NCBI GenBank assembly: GCA_040954595.2
Contig: CM082582.2
Span: forward strand, 4,650,001-4,714,000
Direction of reading: 5' to 3'
Length of the DNA: 64,000 bases
DNA from: Balanoglossus misakiensis
Lineage: Eukaryota > Hemichordata
A model generated the notes under the pieces. The model did not search any database. It was given only the letters and a program-made list of their open reading frames with translations, and was not told the origin of the DNA. Below, piece after piece: positions 1 through 9,447 of this stretch. The number at the start of each line of letters is the position of its first letter. Position 1 is the stretch's first letter. Both the position numbers and the translations under genes were made by a program.

Positions 1-1300
1 AGGATTCCAAGACTGTTTTTACAGTGACGATGCCATTATTTTTGACTCTATATGCAGTATCTGAAAACTGATCGTTCAAATTGTCGGGCGTTACTGCGTA
101 AAGATGCGTGATCGATTTGGATTCTTTCGTTTCGTTGTCTGTCATGCTAGCAACAAGTGCCTGCGTAGAACGGAAAGGTCTGAGAGAGGGGAAGTAATGT
201 TCCAAAAAATATGTGGGTTGCCACATCTCAACGCCCAATTCCCATGTAGGAAATTGTAACATTTCTTTGGCTGCCTGCCAATGTGGGTGTATCTTCAACC
301 GCACATCCATATCGTCGGCTGGCGTGTCATATTCCTCTTCGTCGCTGTCACAACCATTTCCGTCTATTAACAACCGTAGGCGCGCGTCTGCTTGACAATC
401 ACTTTCTACCCGTAGTTGAGTGACCAACTGTGCTATGTCTCTGTTTCGCCCAAACCGACGCGTTGAATAATTCAGAAGGTAATCGGGAGACAGCAATTGT
501 TCTCTCCGTGCCCACGCAGACGTTGTGTCGGTTTCACGCAATTTGCTGGTCATCTCCGATATGCTGTTCAAATTTTCGTCGGTGAACCTGAAAAAATGAT
601 AGAGCTCAATGGCTTTGTCAAAGTCACTCAGGCGATAGATTTTCGGCATCTTCTTGGCTGCTTCTGAAATATCTCTTACTTTAGTCAATCGCTTAGTACC
701 TGACCCTGTCTCCATATCAAATAAAGCCATACACAACGGATCTTGTGTCATCTTTTTGCATACCATGTCTTTCATGTCATCATACTCGAAAGGGTTCATA
801 TCACAGTCCTCGACACTTTCGTGCTTACTTTGCTGTTTAATATAGAATGGTTGTATATCCAATGGAATAAAGTCAGACTGTAGCATCTGATGATACATCC
901 GATAAGAATTGGATATCATCAACATATCCTCCACTACACAACGCAATGTTCCCCCTTTCTGATTGGCGTGAATATCTTCATAGACTAACCAGAAAATATA
1001 ACTATAAGGGTCTAAATTATTCACCACCACTCCAGTTCCGCAGATATCAACGATTGAACACGCGATAAACGCTTTTCCACCGAGACACTTTACGTGGTTT
1101 CCGATACGAAATAACGTCTGAAGTAGTGTATATATATACGGATTACAACCAAGGAGTGATTTATTGGGGCATTCCAAATCAGCCAGTTCTACAACTAGGC
1201 ACTTTGTTGAGATCCCAATCCATTTTGTCCACTCCAGTTGTTCAGGTTTCTTGATCAACCGAGTCGGCCGTATTTCACAGGGCAATAGCCTCTTTTCCAT
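1..1300 (-). CDS. Unknown protein, partial (C-terminus beyond window)
   Basis: An uninterrupted minus-strand frame of 433 codons runs from an ATG at 1300 off the left edge of the window. A stop codon lies in the same frame just upstream of the ATG, so the start is well fixed. The protein starts MEKRLLPCEIRPTR, has mixed composition with an acidic cluster (about residues 315-325, several Asp/Glu), and shows no signal peptide, membrane segment or motif I recognise. It is divergent from the primase gene and appears to share a TATA element with it at 1341-1350. Function unknown. A role near the replication genes would be a guess from position only. Confidence 0.8.
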   Translation of the reverse strand, partial: MEKRLLPCEIRPTRLIKKPEQLEWTKWIGISTKCLVVELADLECPNKSLLGCNPYIYTLLQTLFRIGNHVKCLGGKAFIACSIVDICGTGVVVNNLDPYSYIFWLVYEDIHANQKGGTLRCVVEDMLMISNSYRMYHQMLQSDFIPLDIQPFYIKQQSKHESVEDCDMNPFEYDDMKDMVCKKMTQDPLCMALFDMETGSGTKRLTKVRDISEAAKKMPKIYRLSDFDKAIELYHFFRFTDENLNSISEMTSKLRETDTTSAWARREQLLSPDYLLNYSTRRFGRNRDIAQLVTQLRVESDCQADARLRLLIDGNGCDSDEEEYDTPADDMDVRLKIHPHWQAAKEMLQFPTWELGVEMWQPTYFLEHYFPSLRPFRSTQALVASMTDNETKESKSITHLYAVTPDNLNDQFSDTAYRVKNNGIVTVKTVLES

Positions 1301-1340
1301 GCTGATGAGCGATTGTCACTTGACTATTGGTGAACAAACA

Positions 1341-1350
1341 TTTATAATCG
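1341..1350. promoter_or_regulatory. Shared TATA element between divergent genes
   Basis: The sequence tttataatcg reads as a TATA-like box on both strands (TATAAT forward, TTATAAA reverse). It lies about 45 bases before the minus-strand ATG at 1300 and about 65 bases before the primase ATG at 1413. Confidence 0.45.
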
Positions 1351-1412
1351 ATCAAGGAAATGGCGCGGTAAATAACCATACACATTCGTCTTTTGTTTGC
1401 GTCTGCTAAGTC

Positions 1413-2867
1413 ATGGCATGGACAAAAACTCTGGCAACGTCTGTGTATACGCCAATCGAGTGCTCTGACCCAGTACAAATCAACGAGTTTCAGTTTAATG
1501 GGCGGGCCACTAGACAAAAAGTCAGGTATATGAACTCATGTAATGTACAGCTGCGAGAACGTGCCCCAAAACAATTGGAATTTGCCCAGAGTTATGCCTT
1601 GATGGAACCCCCACCTACATCGAGTAATTTGGGGGATTGGTTATGCCTAGGTCTGGATACACCGCGAGAGATTATGATTGTAGCTTCTTCGGTGGCACCT
1701 TCGTCAGATAGTGCCTCCAGCGCAAGACAGTATACTCTGTTTACGACGTCGGAATTGGATAGCGCGGTTCATCTACAATTATTTCCTGACTATAGTGAAG
1801 TATTTAATTCGAAACTGGTTGTTACATGCATCCCAATCGATGTTGACTCTGACACGAATCGTGGTGAAAATGTATTAAAGTCTATGCTTTCATACGTAAG
1901 ACTGTTTATGCAACAGGAAATGAAGCAGATAAGTCGAGAGAGTCTACCGAACCTAAGTGATTGGCCTATGTATGTGTACATGAGCGACACAACCGACAAA
2001 CTGTCTCTTCATTTATACCAACATCTTCCTTGTAATATAGTCTTTGCTAATATATCTGAAGTTAAGACATTTATTGACAACGTAAAAAGGCGCATCGCTG
2101 ATCACAGCCAAGCGCGTAGTATTCTTGGAGAAGAGTACATACAGTACCAGGGTGAAAAATGCATCCGAAACATTCACACAGGTAAATTTGAACGGGGTGG
2201 CGAAACATCCATACACACAGTCCCCTTTGGTACTCGAGTGTATTATCAGGAATTTATTGACAGTGGTATATACTGCCCGAACAAAAGCCTTCGACTGCCG
2301 TTTTGTTACAAGAAAAACACGGCTGGAGATGACCCTCACAAGCGACTAATGCCCTTGACTGTTTTGTGCAATATACACAGCAATGTCCGCCAAGATCAGG
2401 TTTACAAAGTCACTACAGCCCTGGTCCACTATCCACACGATACAAGTGCATTAGCGGGCGCGAATGATCTGTCTGAACTTAAGTATACAACGACTTCGTG
2501 GCAAAAGGAAGGAGTATGGGTCCCCAGCAACATACACATTAGTGTAGAAGAAGAAAGAACATTAGTTCATCAAATCATTTCGTTTTTACGGAAGGAATTT
2601 TCACTGAACATACATACCTGGACAGCTCATTTCAAGTCGGGAAGATATCTCTATTTTGATACCAACAACACATTCTGTCCTCGGGTGAACTACTCTCACA
2701 AACAAGCTAAACAGTATTTTAAATGGGATCACTGCACACAAACGCTGACTCAACAGTGTTGGGCATCCAAATGTGAAAATATACCATTAATAGGCGACGT
2801 TTGTAAAAAGTTTACAGTGCGAACAAGAGATACACCTTCTCGCAGGAAACGAAAACTAGCACCATAG
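1413..2867 (+). CDS. Herpesvirus-type DNA primase (UL52/AEP family)
   Basis: A 484-residue archaeo-eukaryotic primase superfamily protein, expected to make RNA primers at the replication fork within a helicase-primase complex. The three catalytic elements are visible: an Asp-Val-Asp motif at residues 143-145 after a hydrophobic strand, a Ser-Leu-His motif at 198-200, and an Asp at about 283 followed by the Tyr-Cys-x-Asn-Lys-x-x-Arg-Leu-Pro pattern seen in UL52 and PrimPol proteins. A C-terminal Cys/His zinc site (about 422-454, ending QQCWASKC) matches the UL52 zinc domain. It is far shorter than mammalian herpesvirus UL52 (about 1,000 residues), so it looks like a compact catalytic core. The last 25 codons and the stop are built from the first copy of a 74-bp repeat. 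Nothing suggests inactivation. Confidence 0.82.
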   Translation: MAWTKTLATSVYTPIECSDPVQINEFQFNGRATRQKVRYMNSCNVQLRERAPKQLEFAQSYALMEPPPTSSNLGDWLCLGLDTPREIMIVASSVAPSSDSASSARQYTLFTTSELDSAVHLQLFPDYSEVFNSKLVVTCIPIDVDSDTNRGENVLKSMLSYVRLFMQQEMKQISRESLPNLSDWPMYVYMSDTTDKLSLHLYQHLPCNIVFANISEVKTFIDNVKRRIADHSQARSILGEEYIQYQGEKCIRNIHTGKFERGGETSIHTVPFGTRVYYQEFIDSGIYCPNKSLRLPFCYKKNTAGDDPHKRLMPLTVLCNIHSNVRQDQVYKVTTALVHYPHDTSALAGANDLSELKYTTTSWQKEGVWVPSNIHISVEEERTLVHQIISFLRKEFSLNIHTWTAHFKSGRYLYFDTNNTFCPRVNYSHKQAKQYFKWDHCTQTLTQQCWASKCENIPLIGDVCKKFTVRTRDTPSRRKRKLAP

Positions 2868-3456
2868 GCGACGTTTGTAAAAAGTTTACAGTGCGAACAA
2901 GAGATACACCTTCTCGCAGGAAACGAAAACTCGCACCATAGGCGACGTTTGTAAAAAGTTTACAGTGCGAACAAGAGATACACCTTCTCGCAGGAAACGA
3001 AAACTAGCACCATAGGCGACGTTTGTAAAAAGTTTACAGTGCGAACAAGAGATACACCTTCTCGCAGGAAACGAAAACTCGCACCATAGGCGACGTTTGT
3101 AAAAAGTTTACAGTGCGAACAAGAGATACACCTTCTCGCAGGAAACGAAAACTAGCACCATAGGCGACGTTTGTAAAAAGTTTACAGTGCGAACAAGAGA
3201 TACACCTTCTCGCAGGAAACGAAAACTAGCACCATAGGCGACGTTTGTAAAAAGTTTACAGTGCGAACAAGAGATACACCTTCTCGCAGGAAACGAAAAC
3301 TAGCACCATAGGCGACGTTTGTAAAAAGTTTACAGTGCGAACAAGAGATACACCTTCTCGCAGGAAACGAAAACTAGCACCATAGGCGACGTTTGTAAAA
3401 AGTTTACAGTGCGAACAAGAGATACACCTTCTCGCAGGAAACGAAAACTAGCACCA
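2791..3456 (+). repeat. 74-bp tandem repeat, nine copies, starting inside the primase gene
   Basis: Copies begin at 2791, 2865, 2939, 3013, 3087, 3161, 3235, 3309 and 3383, each exactly 74 bases and nearly identical (an a/c change in ctagcacc versus ctcgcacc alternates between some copies). The first copy encodes the primase C-terminus. The primase stop codon is completed by the first bases of copy two. The last copy is in frame with the next gene. Because 74 is not a multiple of three, each copy shifts the reading frame. Confidence 0.97.
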
Positions 3457-3465
3457 TATATATAT

Positions 3466-4062
3466 ATGGACAGCTTAACAATCGCACTGAGACAAGCCTT
3501 AGTAGATTTAATATGTGAACTGGCTGACGAAGATGAAAAATCTTTAATACGCCAAAAACTGGGGGCGGGTCACATAACCACGCCATGTACTCGTCGCCTG
3601 CGCGCATTTTATGTCAATCACTTTTCCAGGATACATACTGACATGATAAAAATGACTGTCAGAGACACCGTCCTCGCTTTCTCTAGTCAAGACGACGACG
3701 AGATTATTGGTCACATAGTGTATACACGAAAATTGGTTACAAGTAAAGTCAAGAGTACCGCGGCGGCTATAGTATGTTCAATTTGTAATAGCAACGACAC
3801 AGAGGTCTTGTACCTGAACGTCCATCAGGCTGTCGCGTTCCTATATATTGCTCATGTGTGTTTGTGGTTTCATCGTCTGGCTTGCATTCATCCTACGTGG
3901 AATCACCATAGGGTCGAGGGGCTAGTTACTGCGTTTGTAAGCGATTTACTGCAACATGGAACTACATCGAAAACACCGCTTGGAAATATCGCCGGATACG
4001 TGTGCATGGTCGCGTCGTTCACCGCTGTATGTGTCTTGTTGAGATGGAAATTTTATAGATAA
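3466..4062 (+). CDS. Small tail-anchored protein, possibly Bcl-2-like
   Basis: A 198-residue protein starting at the ATG at 3466, just after the 74-bp array and a tatatatat run. The frame is also open upstream to a GTG inside the last repeat, but the ATG is the likelier start. The body is helical. It ends in a hydrophobic segment (about residues 175-193) followed by a short basic tail (RWKFYR), the form of a tail anchor for mitochondria or ER. Size, the tail anchor and a buried-helix pattern before it (VAFLYIAHVCLWF, then an amphipathic helix and a turn with Gly) resemble the BH1-to-tail part of Bcl-2 proteins, but the signature Asn-Trp-Gly-Arg is absent. Bcl-2-like is therefore a fold guess. 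It may simply be an unknown membrane protein. Confidence 0.6.
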   Translation: MDSLTIALRQALVDLICELADEDEKSLIRQKLGAGHITTPCTRRLRAFYVNHFSRIHTDMIKMTVRDTVLAFSSQDDDEIIGHIVYTRKLVTSKVKSTAAAIVCSICNSNDTEVLYLNVHQAVAFLYIAHVCLWFHRLACIHPTWNHHRVEGLVTAFVSDLLQHGTTSKTPLGNIAGYVCMVASFTAVCVLLRWKFYR

Positions 4063-4083
4063 CTTGGTAAAATATGAGTCTTA

Positions 4084-4347
4084 CCACAGGGATTTATTCA
4101 GGGAACTCTGCCTACCGCCTGACCTTCTACCTTGCTATACTTGTCTAGTAAGGCAAGTAGGCGGTCAGCTGGAGGGGTCAGGCGGTAGGAAGAGTTCACC
4201 AAAAGAGGGCGCATTTTATCATCCAGTGTTTATAATGTGTTGTGTATGAGCAGAGAAGCCTCAGACAGAAGAGTTGACCGACAACAAATTTATTCAGTTT
4301 ATATCATATAATTCTTACTTAAACGTTCCCTGAATAAATCCCTGTGG
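4084..4347. mobile_element. MITE-like element A with 5-bp target duplication
   Basis: A 264-bp segment bounded by perfect 23-base inverted repeats (starting CCACAGGGATTTATTC) and flanked on both sides by the direct repeat TCTTA (4079-4083 and 4348-4352). A second nested inverted repeat (cctaccgcctgacc at 4110-4123 and its complement at 4176-4189) lies just inside. There is no coding capacity. It is a non-autonomous insertion between the small tail-anchored gene and the glycoprotein gene. I cannot assign a superfamily. Confidence 0.75.
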
Positions 4348-4525
4348 TCTTACTCTGTCACAACTAGAAATAAATAAAATCATGTACTGAACATCATTCT
4401 CATAGCGTTTCAGTTAATTTGATATGAATCGAATATAAGCGAGGGTCACAATAGGAATGTGCTACATATTTTATGAGTACACAATATGCAACATTAATTC
4501 AAGAACGGTACTCTTCAGTGAATAT

Positions 4526-7123
4526 TCACGTTACAATTAAATATCTAGTTCTCACTACTCGGCTTAGTATTGACGACTTATCCGCACTCCATTCCCCGTC
4601 AGACATATTAAAATTCAAGTTAGCATATTTTGGTTCAAAATGAACACAATCGGGGGGTGTCCAATGCAGACAGGAATATACATATTCCATCATACTCGGT
4701 GCACAACCTAGCATACAATGTAAAATGTCACTACTGGGTCTTAAACCAGATACCATTACTTGATTCCCACCCTGTGTCATTTCATATACAGTTCCTATAA
4801 CTTTTAATGACTGGACAGACCATAAGGGCAACTCTGTTATGTGATGGTTGTTGGATTTCAGAACAACCTGTAGAGTCCCGTTGACCACGGACACAGACGA
4901 TGATACGAACGAGTCGACAATAGTCTCTATGGTACACATATCTGTGCTTGCTGATTCTGTTAGCGTGGTTGGGGTTGTAGGAACTACAGGGGAATATGTT
5001 GGTATTTGTTGGGAACATTGATCATTTGTGAGACCAAAGGTACGGAAGGTATTCGAACCACATATAAGCTGTTGACTTGAACAATCACAATTACACCTTG
5101 TCACTGTACAATTATAGAGCGTTCCTCCCCAAAAAGTTGTGCATAGGTGGAAATATGCGCAATACTCTCGGGGAGTTGTAGCCGACGCGCATGCGCATTT
5201 ATACGTGGATGGTTGACATACAGGGACTTCATGTATAAACCGGTTATCCCATTGCACACATTCGCGATCCGGAAGTTGTTGAGTATCGCTACAACGTCCA
5301 ACTTCCATGTCGTAGATCAAACACTCTGGTGAATCTGGTGTTGTGCAGTTCATTGACATAGTAGCTGTGCCCACATCCTTACAGTCTAATACGGGGTCAC
5401 GGCTATCTGCGCAATCGCATTCGCAAAGGTAGCTCCGACACGCTATGTTCCAATCATTGGTTCTGTTTGACACGCGGTTACAGTTGTTTCTTAACAAACA
5501 GTGACTAGTTTCGTTACAAGGGCACTTGTGGTTGTTAGAACATAGCGGATATGTGTGGAACGTTGTTTCACGAAACCACGATTGACAAGGTGTGGATGCA
5601 ACGTGTATGTCGCAAGAATCACCGGTCAAGCGACGATCATTACATATGCAACCACTAAAAATGTCATCTTCTTCATTACGGCGTGTAACACTTCGTCCTT
5701 CTCCGTGCCATTTAGTGAAAGGGTGTGGAGGCGGACACATACGGCCCGAAACGCGATATTGACGCCTCGCACCCAATATCTCATCATCCACGGCCGGGTG
5801 ACATAAGGGTAGTATTTTGGGATCATTTGTACACGTTAATTTACGCGTAATACAATCACACGCGCACGGGACAAAGGTACAATATCTATCGCCATTCCTA
5901 TTGAGTAATTGTGAGCAGATAATTTCCATGTGGCAAGTTTCAGAGGCCACACCTTTTGTTCTGCAGGCACACATATGATTAGAATTCATTTTACAAACTA
6001 TATCATCCTGAACATTTCCATCGATGCAACTAAATTTGCACCGTTTTGCTTGTGTGTCCCACGTGCTTAAGTCGCAGACGGGCTCAATATCGGCCATACA
6101 CCGGGTACTGATCACGCCTCTCCCGTAGACTTCTGTTTGGGTAGTACACTCTTTAGTCTGGCAGTCGCAGTGGCATAACTCCGCGCTGCAACTGATGACC
6201 CTCCCTCTCCAATGAGACACACATTTATTGAGATATCTACAAGTCTGTAAAACGACAGTGGCATTGTCACACCGACAAGGTACATCAGATAACGGGCACT
6301 TTTGTCCACGCCTGTCGGGCCATGCATGGGTACCTGGAGAGGCTGTTTTGCAGTAAGTTCGTTGATTTTGACAATTACATTTACAGGAGTAGCTATCGCA
6401 TTGCCTAGACCCGTTAACCATGGAACACCTCTGTGTTGGTCTATTACACAACACCTGATGTGGGGGTGCAGCAGTCCCGCACGTGCATTGACTGCTGGTC
6501 GACCGACAATATGAGTCTTGCAGGTAATCTATATCCCAATTCACGCATGGTGGGCTGTTTGTAAGTGCGTCTTGTTGTTCACAATTATCATCATCTACAT
6601 TGTATATCACACACTTTTTCGTAGTTTGGCAAGCGGATGTCATAAAGCCGGTTTCTGTCTTTGTACAATACAATAAAGGATATTGCAATTGTGTACAAGC
6701 ACATCTGCATTCGAACATCTCACACTGAACGGACCACGCTGCACCTCTATCTACATAACGACAATTCAATCGCAATAAACACCTATCGCTACTACCGCAT
6801 GGACAGTGATCATCGTTGGTACACAGCGGGTACCTGTATACTTTTACCGTATTGTGCCACCTTTGGCAATGTGGTGATGGAAGATAGACATCGCAATAAT
6901 CTCCTACTACGTATGGTTTGTCGCATAAACATCCAGCGAACGTCAGATCATGAGAATTAACCATCGTAGCTATGCCTCTCCCGCCTTCCTCACCCCAACC
7001 GTGTACGTTGAGAGTTTGTTGGCAGGATATATCAAATGGTAAATGAAATTTTATCGTATTAGCTACGGACAATGTTAATAGGTGAAAGAATACAGTAATT
7101 GTTTTAACCAGTGTGACAGTCAT
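4526..7123 (-). CDS. Secreted cysteine-rich protein with internal duplication
   Basis: An 865-residue protein with an N-terminal signal peptide (MTVTLVKTITVFFHLLTLSVA). The rest is a long series of cysteine-rich modules with recurring C-x-C and C-x-C-x-C spacings and several N-glycosylation sequons. The module at about residues 25-160 recurs at about 465-600: both contain GCxC, GDxCD, a CQxW pair, YPLC, CPC and HCLLR or similar in the same order. A Thr/Pro-rich linker lies near residue 715 and a cysteine-poor C-terminal domain follows. There is no C-terminal membrane segment, so it is probably secreted or loosely virion-associated. It is not recognised as a named family. Cys-rich repeats could bind host ligands, but this is inference. 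Confidence 0.85.
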   Translation of the reverse strand: MTVTLVKTITVFFHLLTLSVANTIKFHLPFDISCQQTLNVHGWGEEGGRGIATMVNSHDLTFAGCLCDKPYVVGDYCDVYLPSPHCQRWHNTVKVYRYPLCTNDDHCPCGSSDRCLLRLNCRYVDRGAAWSVQCEMFECRCACTQLQYPLLYCTKTETGFMTSACQTTKKCVIYNVDDDNCEQQDALTNSPPCVNWDIDYLQDSYCRSTSSQCTCGTAAPPHQVLCNRPTQRCSMVNGSRQCDSYSCKCNCQNQRTYCKTASPGTHAWPDRRGQKCPLSDVPCRCDNATVVLQTCRYLNKCVSHWRGRVISCSAELCHCDCQTKECTTQTEVYGRGVISTRCMADIEPVCDLSTWDTQAKRCKFSCIDGNVQDDIVCKMNSNHMCACRTKGVASETCHMEIICSQLLNRNGDRYCTFVPCACDCITRKLTCTNDPKILPLCHPAVDDEILGARRQYRVSGRMCPPPHPFTKWHGEGRSVTRRNEEDDIFSGCICNDRRLTGDSCDIHVASTPCQSWFRETTFHTYPLCSNNHKCPCNETSHCLLRNNCNRVSNRTNDWNIACRSYLCECDCADSRDPVLDCKDVGTATMSMNCTTPDSPECLIYDMEVGRCSDTQQLPDRECVQWDNRFIHEVPVCQPSTYKCACASATTPREYCAYFHLCTTFWGGTLYNCTVTRCNCDCSSQQLICGSNTFRTFGLTNDQCSQQIPTYSPVVPTTPTTLTESASTDMCTIETIVDSFVSSSVSVVNGTLQVVLKSNNHHITELPLWSVQSLKVIGTVYEMTQGGNQVMVSGLRPSSDILHCMLGCAPSMMEYVYSCLHWTPPDCVHFEPKYANLNFNMSDGEWSADKSSILSRVVRTRYLIVT

Positions 7124-7384
7124 TGCTCACGGCCACCAACTGACTAGTTATTATATTAATACATGAAGTTACTTTGACATGACGTTTGTATTTGGAGAAG
7201 AGTTGACACAACGACAGTGAGAATCAAATTGCGCACACACGGGTTACGTGTGTTAGCCTGGATATCACGATCATACACCAGATTCAACTGAGTCAAACTA
7301 TAACCGCTTCATAAATATAGAGCGGGAATTCTTTGAGTCGCATATATGGCTACATCTAGGTGATTGGATAATTTGTCTACATAA
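7124..7384. other. Intergenic, 5' flank of the secreted-protein gene
   Basis: AT-rich upstream region of the minus-strand secreted-protein gene, ending at the TAA that borders MITE-like element B. I see no convincing gene. Confidence 0.5.
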
Positions 7385-8179
7385 GGCTGCATTCACAAAC
7401 ACCTCTGGAGGGGGGGGACAGGAGAATTGAGGGGGGGATTTGAAAAAATTAAGGGTATGTAAGGGGAGGGGGATTTGAAATAATTTAGGGACTGAAAGGG
7501 GGGGGGACTTGAACACTTTGACGACTAAATATTTATTTTGAGTCCACAAAAATGCAGTTTCGCGCCCTTTATTTTACAAAATTTTCTAATGTGGGAGGGG
7601 GAAACCTCCTGCCACACCCACCCCCTCAATTCATCAACACCTTTCAATCATTGACTGGTTTATCTAGTGACCCAGGTCAGGGGACTTGCACCCACCCCAT
7701 GATAACTTTGCTCGGCGACGGTTAAATTTGTCCTCCCCAACAAACCGGTAGTTGAGTTAATTTGCTTTTGCCGGGTTCCTTAAAATGCAGCTTTGAGCTC
7801 TGTATTTTATAAAATTTTCTTACGTGGGAGGGGGACACCCCCTCCCAAACCCACCCCCTTCAATTCTCGGTTTACAATGTCTCCCAACACAGAATACAAA
7901 TACTTAAAAAATAAAAACAATGTTCAGTGAGGGGGTACATCAGTTTCAAATTCTTTTCATGGGAGCGCTGTTTTTCTTTTTTTTTACAAGATAGGTGATG
8001 TGTTTTGCTCTGTGAAAGAAAATGGGGGGGGGGGATTCAAAATTTTGGTAGTTCGGAAGGGGGGGGATTTGGAAATATTTCGGCTGTGTACGGGAGGCAT
8101 GTGAAAATTAGCGGTAAAAAAAATTGAATTCTCCCGCCCCGCCCCCCCCCCCCCTCCAGAGGTGTTTGTGAATGCAACC
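7385..8179. mobile_element. MITE-like element B (G-rich, TAA-flanked)
   Basis: A 795-bp non-coding segment with about 32-base terminal inverted repeats (GGCTGCATTCACAAACACC... and its complement ending ...GAATGCAACC) that run into G or C homopolymers. It is flanked by TAA on both sides (7382-7384 and 8180-8182). A 3-bp TAA duplication and GG...CC ends fit PIF/Harbinger-type elements. The interior holds two diverged copies of an 80-bp module (about 7548-7630 and 7782-7862) with the same order of tttacaaaattttct, gtgggaggggg and acccaccccct. No transposase is present, so it would need one in trans. Confidence 0.72.
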
Positions 8180-8662
8180 TAAGGGTATTTCGCAAAACAT
8201 CCCGTAGGCTGTGGTTTGGATTTGAATAATCATGGTTGACGGTATAGATTGACTTTTACAAACGGGGTCAAACGGCCATTATGGCACAACGCTTTCGAGA
8301 AAATTGCGTCCCCTTACTAACTGTAAGATTTTTCAATGTATTCCCCGCATACAAGTACTCGCTATATATTCATGGATATCATATGTGAGATTGTATGGCA
8401 ATGAAAGCCATAAATCCAGTGAATTTATCGAGACACACAATACGCCTTGCCAGTAGACTGACTTTTTCACATTTGCATAATCTTACCATAATGCGCCTTA
8501 GAATGGGCAGGTTGCGTGACGAAGTTCTAATGTTGTACCAGGTTTTGGGGATCCATACGCGTTCTCTCGCGCCAACAACACCCCGATCAAATCTCCGTAA
8601 TAATATTAACGTGATTCACAGGGTCTCTACTTAAACAGCTCTATGTGCTTGGTAAACATATA

Positions 8663-9340
8663 ATGTTTTCGCAGTCAGGAGTTATTGTCACATTTGTCAC
8701 TTTAATATTGTATGTTTTGATGACACACGGTGACCCGGCATCTAAGCGACATTCCTACTGTTTGAAATTCAACACTCTACCTGGAGTAAGCTTAACAGAG
8801 GCGAGGGAAATAATTCCAGGGGCATTATACCAAGCATGGCCAGGTCACGAATTTAGAGAAAACTGTTCAGATCCGAGACGGATCACAATTCATTCAAGAA
8901 ACAAATTGTATAAAATCAAACACAACGGATTACGGGGTCGGTTTAGCGACCTAGCTATTGCACATGCATGGACAGAAGCCAAAACGATAGTTTTAAATCG
9001 GAAGGATCTATATGGGTTTAAGACAAGGATCTCGGTCGTCGACAGGTCTGACCGTTACGCGGATTGGTGTTTTATCTCCAACAATACAGAATCATTGTAC
9101 AGCGCGTGTTCGCTTTGTTTGCATCGCCTGAATTTCACTTCCGTTGGGGCAAAATGTAAGGCAATTGTGATTGACGTCGGTTTCATTATAGCGCACGAAA
9201 TAGGACATGTTATCGGCCACGATCATGAAGAAACGGGAGTGATGAGGCGATTCTTACGGAGTCCCCTAGAACCAATAGCAACAGAAATATCTGATTTATA
9301 CCCTAGAATAAACGCACAATTGACACGCCCTCTAGGGTGA
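8663..9340 (+). CDS. Secreted matrixin-like zinc metalloprotease
   Basis: A 225-residue protein starting at the ATG at 8663 with a signal peptide (about residues 1-23, ending THG). It carries the full metzincin zinc site HEIGHVIGHDH at residues 178-188, followed six residues later by a Met (GVM) like the metzincin Met-turn. An upstream IAHAW segment resembles the GxxAHAF strand of matrix metalloproteinases. Cys residues in the middle (SACSLCLH region) could form disulfides. No pro-domain cysteine switch or haemopexin domain is visible, and only 31 residues follow the Met, so the fold is minimal. A role in matrix degradation and spread is inferred from the family. A paralogue without the zinc ligands lies at 23138-23791. 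Confidence 0.75.
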   Translation: MFSQSGVIVTFVTLILYVLMTHGDPASKRHSYCLKFNTLPGVSLTEAREIIPGALYQAWPGHEFRENCSDPRRITIHSRNKLYKIKHNGLRGRFSDLAIAHAWTEAKTIVLNRKDLYGFKTRISVVDRSDRYADWCFISNNTESLYSACSLCLHRLNFTSVGAKCKAIVIDVGFIIAHEIGHVIGHDHEETGVMRRFLRSPLEPIATEISDLYPRINAQLTRPLG

Positions 9341-9447
9341 CGTATGCTGATTCCTAGGCTGTGTTCGTGTTAAGTGTGGGATGACGCATGCGTACGTGAT
9401 TCACCCTGACGGCCACGATCACGCCAATTGAGTGACTACATTCTCCT

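Noticed and set aside
8395-8634. 79-codon plus-strand frame ending just before the metalloprotease gene
   Set aside because: No hydrophobic or domain features and no independent promoter; likely chance frame in the 5' flank.
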